A stretch of DNA of 64,000 nucleotides from Sphingomonas sp. Leaf357 (GTDB lineage: Bacteria > Pseudomonadota > Alphaproteobacteria > Sphingomonadales > Sphingomonadaceae): the NCBI RefSeq assembly GCF_001423845.1, contig NZ_LMPM01000001.1:676001-740000 (forward strand), in the 5' to 3' direction. The notes beneath the pieces were generated by a model. It ran no database searches. It worked only from the letters and a program-made list of their open reading frames with translations, and was not told the origin of the DNA. Below are positions 59,253-64,000 of the stretch, one piece after another. How positions within the stretch are numbered: the stretch's first letter is position 1; each line of letters opens with the position of its first letter. A program made the position numbers and the translations under genes.

Positions 59253-59992
59253 CCGATCCGCTTCACGCCGAGGGCGCCGATTCCGCGGGCGCGGTGCCCG
59301 GGAACGTCCGGCATCCCCCCTGGCTGCTGATCTCGATCGGCGCGCTCGGGCTTGCCGTGCTGCTGGTGGCTGGGATCGGGGCACTGATCGATCGCGGGGC
59401 GCAGTTCCGCATCGATGCCGCGATCATGCTGTGGACGCGCCACGGCGCGATGCACGGCGTGCCGATCGGCCCGGCCTGGGTGCGGGCGGCGATGGTCGAC
59501 ATCACCGCGCTGGGCGGCGTGACCGTGCTGACCCTGGTGACGATCGTCGTCGCCGGGTTCCTCGCGCTGAAGCGGTTGTGGCTGACGTTGATGCTGGTGC
59601 TGGCGGGGACGATCAGCGGGGCGATCGCGGTGGCCACGGCCAAGGCGATCGTCGCGCGGCCGCGCCCCGCTCTGGTCGACCATCTGGTGCAGGTGTCGTC
59701 CGCCAGCTTTCCGAGCGGGCACGCGACGAGCAGCGCGATCGTCTATCTGACGATCGCGGCGCTCGTCATGCAGATCGTGCGCGGGCGGCCGTTGCGGATC
59801 TATATCCTGGGCACGGCGATCGTGCTGGTGACGCTGATCGGCTGCAGCCGGGTCTATCTCGGCGTGCATTGGCCGAGCGACGTGCTGACCGGCTGGGGCT
59901 TCGGATCGCTCTGGGCGCTGATGTGGTGGGGGATCGGCGCGTCGATCCGGTTGCGCCGTGCCGGCGAGTCAGGTCGCCAGGCCAGCGAGTAG
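59249..59992 (+). CDS. PAP2-superfamily membrane phosphatase
   Basis: 247 residues, six predicted membrane helices. The acid-phosphatase motifs are KAIVARPRP (KX6RP), FPSGHATSSA (PSGH) and SRVYLGVHWPSDV (SRX5HX3D). Members dephosphorylate lipids such as undecaprenyl pyrophosphate or phosphatidate. It is coupled to the GH92 gene by a four-base overlap, an unusual pairing. Its 3' end overlaps the convergent CitE-like gene by 24 bases. Confidence 0.88.
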   Translation: MTDPLHAEGADSAGAVPGNVRHPPWLLISIGALGLAVLLVAGIGALIDRGAQFRIDAAIMLWTRHGAMHGVPIGPAWVRAAMVDITALGGVTVLTLVTIVVAGFLALKRLWLTLMLVLAGTISGAIAVATAKAIVARPRPALVDHLVQVSSASFPSGHATSSAIVYLTIAALVMQIVRGRPLRIYILGTAIVLVTLIGCSRVYLGVHWPSDVLTGWGFGSLWALMWWGIGASIRLRRAGESGRQASE

Positions 59993-60805
59993 CGCCCGCG
60001 CAGCCTTCAGGTGCGGCGCGTCGATCATCTTGCCGTCGAGCGCGAGCGCGCCCGCGCCGGGATTGGCATCGAAAAGCGCAATCACCGCGCGGGCCTGCGC
60101 GATCTCGGGTTCGGACGGGCTGAACGCGGCGTTGATCACCGCGACCTGAGCGGGGTGGATCGCCATCATGCCGGTAAACCCGTCGCGCCGCCCGCGCGCG
60201 GCATAGGCGGCGAGGCCGTCGAGATCGCGGAAGTCGGGATAGACCGTCTCGATCGCCGGCACGCCCGCGGCATGCGCGCCGAACAGGGTGAGCGAGCGGG
60301 CGAGCTGGTAAGGCGCGGTATAGCTGCCGTCGGCCTCGCGCGAGGTGGTCGCGCCGATCGCGGCGGGGAGATCCTCCGCCCCCCAGGTCAACCCGGCCAG
60401 GCGCGGGGTGACGCCGCCATAGCCGCCCAGCGCGAAGATCGCCGCCGGGGTCTCGCTGGCGATCGGCAGGATCATCGTGTCGCCGCTGAGCTTCGCATCG
60501 AGCGCGGCGAGCGATGCGCCACCTTCCGCCTTGGGCAGCATGATCCCATCGGGCCGGGCGGGCAGCACCGCCGCGAGATCGTCGTCGCTGAGGCCGGAAT
60601 CGAGCGGGTTGATCCGGACGAACACGGTCGCCCGCCGCTCCGTGCGCAGGAACGCCGCGACCATGTCGCGCGCCGCCGGTTTCGCGGCTGCCGCGACGGC
60701 ATCCTCCAGATCGAGGATCAGCGCATCCGCACCCAATGCCAGCGCCTTCTCCATCCGGTCGGGCCGATCGCCGGGAACGAATAAAAGCGATCTCAGGCGC
60801 GGCAT
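59969..60805 (-). CDS. CitE-like (HpcH/HpaI family) acyl-CoA lyase
   Basis: 278 residues. MPRLRSLLFVPGDRPDRMEKALALGADALILDLEDAV holds the conserved Arg and Glu/Asp of the CitE fold. FVRINPLDSG, LPIASETPAAIFALG (metal Glu) and WGAEDLPAAIGATTSREADG follow. Standalone CitE-like proteins are often citramalyl- or malyl-CoA lyases or thioesterases; no other citrate-lyase subunits are near. It shares the HpcH/HpaI superfamily with the aldolase at 9644-10447 but is a different subfamily. Confidence 0.88.
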   Translation of the reverse strand: MPRLRSLLFVPGDRPDRMEKALALGADALILDLEDAVAAAAKPAARDMVAAFLRTERRATVFVRINPLDSGLSDDDLAAVLPARPDGIMLPKAEGGASLAALDAKLSGDTMILPIASETPAAIFALGGYGGVTPRLAGLTWGAEDLPAAIGATTSREADGSYTAPYQLARSLTLFGAHAAGVPAIETVYPDFRDLDGLAAYAARGRRDGFTGMMAIHPAQVAVINAAFSPSEPEIAQARAVIALFDANPGAGALALDGKMIDAPHLKAARALLAGLAT

Positions 60806-60939
60806 TCCGGCTCTCCGTTCATATTGGGTGCAGGATGACCCTAGCTATGGGCGAAGCGCTCGGGAAGCGCGATGAGTGGTCTTGAGACTTTGTATCATAT
60901 CATCTATCGCGCCGCACAACGAAACCAAAAGGGCCGTAT

Positions 60940-63075
60940 ATGATTCGCCATTCCCTGCTCGCCGGCACCGCCTTGCTGATCGCATCCCCCGCCCTGATAC
61001 CGACAGCCGGGGCGCAAACGGCCCCCGCTGCGCCGCCGCCCGCCGAAATCATCGTCACCGCGCCGGTGCGGCAGAGCGAAACCGACGTGTTGCAGGGCAC
61101 GTCGATCCTGACCGGCGAGGAACTGACCCGCGAATTGCGCCCGACGATCGGCGAGACGCTGGCGCGCCAGCCGGGCGTGTCCGCCTCCTCCTTCGGTCCC
61201 AACGCCTCGCGCCCGATCCTGCGCGGCTTCCAGGGCGAACGCATCCGCGTGCTGACCGACGGGATCGGATCGATCGACGTTTCGAACACGTCGGCCGACC
61301 ATGCGGTGATCATCGATCCGTTGCTCGCCGAGCGTATCGAGGTGCTGCGCGGGCCGTCCGCCTTGCTGTTCGGATCGTCGGCGGTGGGCGGCGTGGTCAA
61401 CGTGGTCGACACGCGCATCCCGCGCAGCGTGCCGGAGAAGGGCTATCGTTTGAACGGCATCGCCAATTACGGCAGCGCCGCGAACGAGCGGTCGGGTGGC
61501 TTGGCGGGCGATGTGGCGGTCGGCGAGCATCTCGTGCTGCATGCCGACGGATCGTACCTGAAGAGCGACGATCTGCGCATCGGCAAGGGCTATCTGCTGT
61601 CCGATACGGCGCGCGCCGCCGCGCTGTCGCAGGTCGGCCTGCCACAGGATCCGAATGCCGAGCCGATCGACTTCGCCGCCTCCGCTGCGTTGCGCAAGAA
61701 ACTGCCGAATTCCGCGTCGGAAACCTGGACGGCGGGGGCGGGCGCGTCGATCATCACCGATGCCGGCTCGCTCGGCGTGTCGTACAGCCATTATGACAGC
61801 CTGTACGGTGTGCCGATCCGCTTCGCGACGGCGGTCGGGCAGGAGCAGGAGGCACCACGGCTCGACGTGGTGCAGAACCGCGTCGATCTGCGCGCCGAGA
61901 TCAATACCGGCGGCGACTTCCTCGACAAGATCCGCCTGCGCGCGGGCCAGGCGAGCTATCGCCATTTCGAACTGGAAGAGGACAATTCGGTCGGCACCGC
62001 GTTCTTCAACAAGGGGCTCGAGGGCCGATTGGAACTCGTCCAGAAGAATCGCGGCGGCTGGCAGGGCGCGTCGGGCGTGCAGTTCTTCAACCGCATCTTC
62101 GACGTGAAGGGTGACGAGGCATTTCTGCCGAAAAACGAGACCAGCCAGACCGGGCTGTTCACGCTGCAACAATATAGCAGCGGCGCGTTCAAGGCCGAGG
62201 GCGGCTTGCGCTACGAATTCACCGACGCCGCCGCGCGCACGCCGGCCGACGATCTGCGCTTCTTCCGGGGCGAGCGCCATTTCCAGGCCCTGTCCGGTTC
62301 GCTCGGCGGGTCGTACGGCGTGACCGACTCGCTGCGCTTCGGCGTCAACGTGTCGCACACCGAGCGTGCGCCATCGGCCGAGGAACTGTTCGCCAATGGC
62401 GGCCATGCCGGCACGCAGGCCTACGAACTCGGCAATCCCGACTTCAAGCTGGAGAAGAGCTGGGGCGTGGAGGGCACGATGCACGCGCATGGCGACGGCT
62501 TCAGCTTCGACGCGTCGGTCTATTACACGCGCTTCTCCAATTACATTTCCGAGAACCAAGTCGCGCAGGGCATTTGCGAGACCGCCGCCGCGCCCTCCGG
62601 CCGCGACGTCGACCTGCCGTGCTTCCAGTATCAGCAGGCCGATGCGCGCTATTACGGCGCCGAGGCCGACGCCTCGATCCGGCTCGCGCGGATCGGCGGC
62701 TACACGATCAACGCCGATCTGCTGGGCGATTACGTGCGTGCCAACGTGATGGATCAGGGGCCGATCCCGCGCATCCCGCCGGCACGCGTGCTGGGAGGGC
62801 TGGAAGCGCAGGGCGACACCGTCCAGGCGCGGATCGAGGCGGAACACGTGTTCGACCAGAACCACATCGCCACGTTCGAAACGCCGACCGACGGCTACAC
62901 GATGGTCAACGCCTCGATCGGCTTTTCGCCGTTCGGCAAGGCGAGCAAGACCAGCCTGTTGATCAGCGCGAACAACATCTTCGATGTCGAGGCGCGGCGT
63001 TCGGCGAGCTTCCTGAAGGATTTCGCACCGCTGGCGGGCCGGGACATCCGCGCGACGTTGCGGTTCGGGTTATGA
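60940..63075 (+). CDS. TonB-dependent outer-membrane receptor, ZnuD-like
   Basis: 711 residues. Signal peptide ends at TAGAQTAPAA. The plug domain has EIIVTAPVRQSETDVLQ, RPTIGETLARQPGVSASSFG and RPILRGFQGERIRVLTDG, followed by the ERIEVLRGPSALLFGSSAVGG motif. The beta-barrel ends in RDIRATLRFGL, with C-terminal Leu rather than Phe. The segment SHTERAPSAEELFANGGHAGTQAYELGNPDFKLEKS is typical of ZnuD-type receptors, so zinc or another metal is the likely ligand. No Zur gene is in view and I did not identify a Zur box. Confidence 0.85.
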   Translation: MIRHSLLAGTALLIASPALIPTAGAQTAPAAPPPAEIIVTAPVRQSETDVLQGTSILTGEELTRELRPTIGETLARQPGVSASSFGPNASRPILRGFQGERIRVLTDGIGSIDVSNTSADHAVIIDPLLAERIEVLRGPSALLFGSSAVGGVVNVVDTRIPRSVPEKGYRLNGIANYGSAANERSGGLAGDVAVGEHLVLHADGSYLKSDDLRIGKGYLLSDTARAAALSQVGLPQDPNAEPIDFAASAALRKKLPNSASETWTAGAGASIITDAGSLGVSYSHYDSLYGVPIRFATAVGQEQEAPRLDVVQNRVDLRAEINTGGDFLDKIRLRAGQASYRHFELEEDNSVGTAFFNKGLEGRLELVQKNRGGWQGASGVQFFNRIFDVKGDEAFLPKNETSQTGLFTLQQYSSGAFKAEGGLRYEFTDAAARTPADDLRFFRGERHFQALSGSLGGSYGVTDSLRFGVNVSHTERAPSAEELFANGGHAGTQAYELGNPDFKLEKSWGVEGTMHAHGDGFSFDASVYYTRFSNYISENQVAQGICETAAAPSGRDVDLPCFQYQQADARYYGAEADASIRLARIGGYTINADLLGDYVRANVMDQGPIPRIPPARVLGGLEAQGDTVQARIEAEHVFDQNHIATFETPTDGYTMVNASIGFSPFGKASKTSLLISANNIFDVEARRSASFLKDFAPLAGRDIRATLRFGL

Positions 63076-63096
63076 CGCCCGGCCCGTAGCGCGGGC

Positions 63097-64000
63097 TCAG
63101 ACGACGTTCTGCCCGATCGTTTTCGCGAAGGTCAGGGTGAAGCTCGCGCCGCCGGTCGCGCCGTTGGCGGCGGCGACGTCGACCTGCATCGCATCCGCGA
63201 AGCCCTTGACGATGGCGAGGCCCATGCCGCTGCCGCCGTTACGGTCGCTGCCTTCGCCGCGCGCGAAGAGTTCGAACAGGTCCTTTCCGGTATCCGGCAG
63301 GCCCGGGCCGTCGTCGCGGATGTCGAGCGTGACGGCGCTGCCGATCCGGGTGCCGACGATTGCGATCCGGCCGGCGGCGGCATGTTGCGCGGCGTTGTTC
63401 AGCAGGTTGACGAGGATGTGGTGCAGCAACGTGGGGTCGGCCCGGACGAGCGGGAGGTCCGGCGGCACCTGAAGATCGATGCGCCGGTCGTGCAGCAGAT
63501 CGCGCGAGGCGTCGACCGCGCCGTTCACCGCATCGGTCAGGTCGATCGGTTCGAGCGAAAGCTGCACCGCGCCGCTGTCGAGCCGGACCATCGCGACGAG
63601 ATTGTCGAGGAAGCGCCGCAGCCGCTGCATCTCGCTGCGCGCGACGGGGATGGCGGGCGCGTCGGGATGTTCGGCGGCGAGCGTATCGATCGCGCCGGAG
63701 GCGGCGGCGAGCGGGGTGCGCAGATCGTGGCCGATCGAGGACAGCAACGCGGCGCGCAACCGGTCGCGCTCCTTCAGCAGCGACAGTTCGCGCATCTCGC
63801 CGTCCAGCCGCAACCGTTCCTGCGCGAGCGACGCCTGGCCGACCAGGGTGGAGAGCAACACCGCGCGGTCCGCCGGCACCGGCTCTGCCCCGTCGTCGCG
63901 CGAGACGCCGAGCAAAGCGAGCACGCCGAGCGAGGTCTTGAGCGGATGGAATTGCCAGTCCGCGCCGTTCAGGGTGGTGGTGCCGTAGCCGGTGGTCTCG
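63097..64000 (-). CDS. kdpD: KdpD-type sensor histidine kinase, C-terminal part (5' end outside window)
   Basis: About 301 residues are visible; the gene runs past the right edge. The first visible stretch (DWQFHPLKTSLGVLALLG) resembles the GAF-like region of KdpD. Then come a dimerisation box LLSSIGHDLRTPLAAASGAID with the phospho-His, the N-box HILVNLLNNAAQH, the G1 box IRDDGPGLP, the F-box DLFELFARG and the G2 box GSGMGLAIVKGFADAM. KdpD senses potassium or turgor and activates KdpE. The stop is complete. kdpABC and kdpE would be expected beyond the window, upstream on this strand. Confidence 0.85.
   Translation of the reverse strand, partial: ETTGYGTTTLNGADWQFHPLKTSLGVLALLGVSRDDGAEPVPADRAVLLSTLVGQASLAQERLRLDGEMRELSLLKERDRLRAALLSSIGHDLRTPLAAASGAIDTLAAEHPDAPAIPVARSEMQRLRRFLDNLVAMVRLDSGAVQLSLEPIDLTDAVNGAVDASRDLLHDRRIDLQVPPDLPLVRADPTLLHHILVNLLNNAAQHAAAGRIAIVGTRIGSAVTLDIRDDGPGLPDTGKDLFELFARGEGSDRNGGSGMGLAIVKGFADAMQVDVAAANGATGGASFTLTFAKTIGQNVV

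Noticed and set aside
60904..62865. Minus-strand open frame of 653 codons opposite the TonB receptor
   Set aside because: The receptor has a complete signal, plug and barrel; the antisense frame has no support.

Overview
The window looks like a chromosomal segment of a sphingomonad (Alphaproteobacteria, Sphingomonas-like). The reasons are the high-GC codon use over most of it, an imuA-imuB-dnaE2 cassette behind an alphaproteobacterial-type GAAC-N7-GAAC LexA box, TonB-dependent receptor and M28/S9 peptidase content, and several intergenic palindromic repeats of the kind scattered through sphingomonad genomes. The genus is an inference from gene content; no 16S gene is present.

Region 1 (1-16.4 kb) is a surface-polysaccharide island that reads as less GC-rich and more varied in codon use than the rest. 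A tightly packed minus-strand operon runs from about 10.45 kb down to the left edge: HpcH/HpaI-type aldolase, ThDP enzyme, HAD phosphatase, extended SDR, Wza-like outer-membrane exporter, GumC/Wzz-like co-polymerase, polyprenyl-phosphate GT2, GtrA flippase-like protein, GT87-like membrane glycosyltransferase, and the start of a Tat-exported protein. Divergently, ddhD-ddhA-ddhB-ddhC encode a complete route from glucose-1-phosphate to CDP-4-keto-3,6-dideoxyglucose. The adjacent ThDP enzyme and SDR suggest the sugar is then extended to a branched-chain (yersiniose-like) 3,6-dideoxyhexose. A TylF-type methyltransferase follows, after a convergent terminator.

Region 2 (16.8-21.5 kb) holds a PQQ-type sugar dehydrogenase-like lipoprotein and the dTDP-L-rhamnose operon (rmlC, rmlB, rmlD, rmlA on the minus strand).

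Region 3 (21.7-27.6 kb) is the SOS mutasome cassette imuA-imuB-dnaE2. dnaE2 carries an 87-bp palindromic element kept in frame.

Region 4 (27.6-47.9 kb) is mostly housekeeping: agmatine deiminase, two secreted peptidases, rpsD, chorismate mutase, trmJ, nrdR, glyA, rpiB, an ECF sigma/anti-sigma/fasciclin set, a membrane GT2, cytochrome b561, ppc in an operon with HNH, glyoxalase and EF-hand genes, gluQ, and a PduO-type adenosyltransferase. Between trmJ and nrdR lies a 401-bp cassette made of a GIY-YIG nuclease gene enclosed by 50-bp inverted repeats that match at 48 of 50 positions. It looks like a compact mobile element and is the most unusual structure in the window.

Region 5 (48-64 kb) holds egtB-egtD (ergothioneine), an oligopeptidase B-like enzyme, a thioesterase, N-carbamoylputrescine amidase (partner of the distant agmatine deiminase), small regulators, a family-5-like uracil-DNA glycosylase, folK, tRNA-Lys(UUU), a GH92 mannosidase with a PAP2 phosphatase, a CitE-like lyase, a ZnuD-like TonB receptor, and the C-terminal part of a KdpD-type histidine kinase cut by the right edge.

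Many genes are joined by 4-base ATGA, GTGA or TTGA stop/start overlaps, which were used to choose starts.
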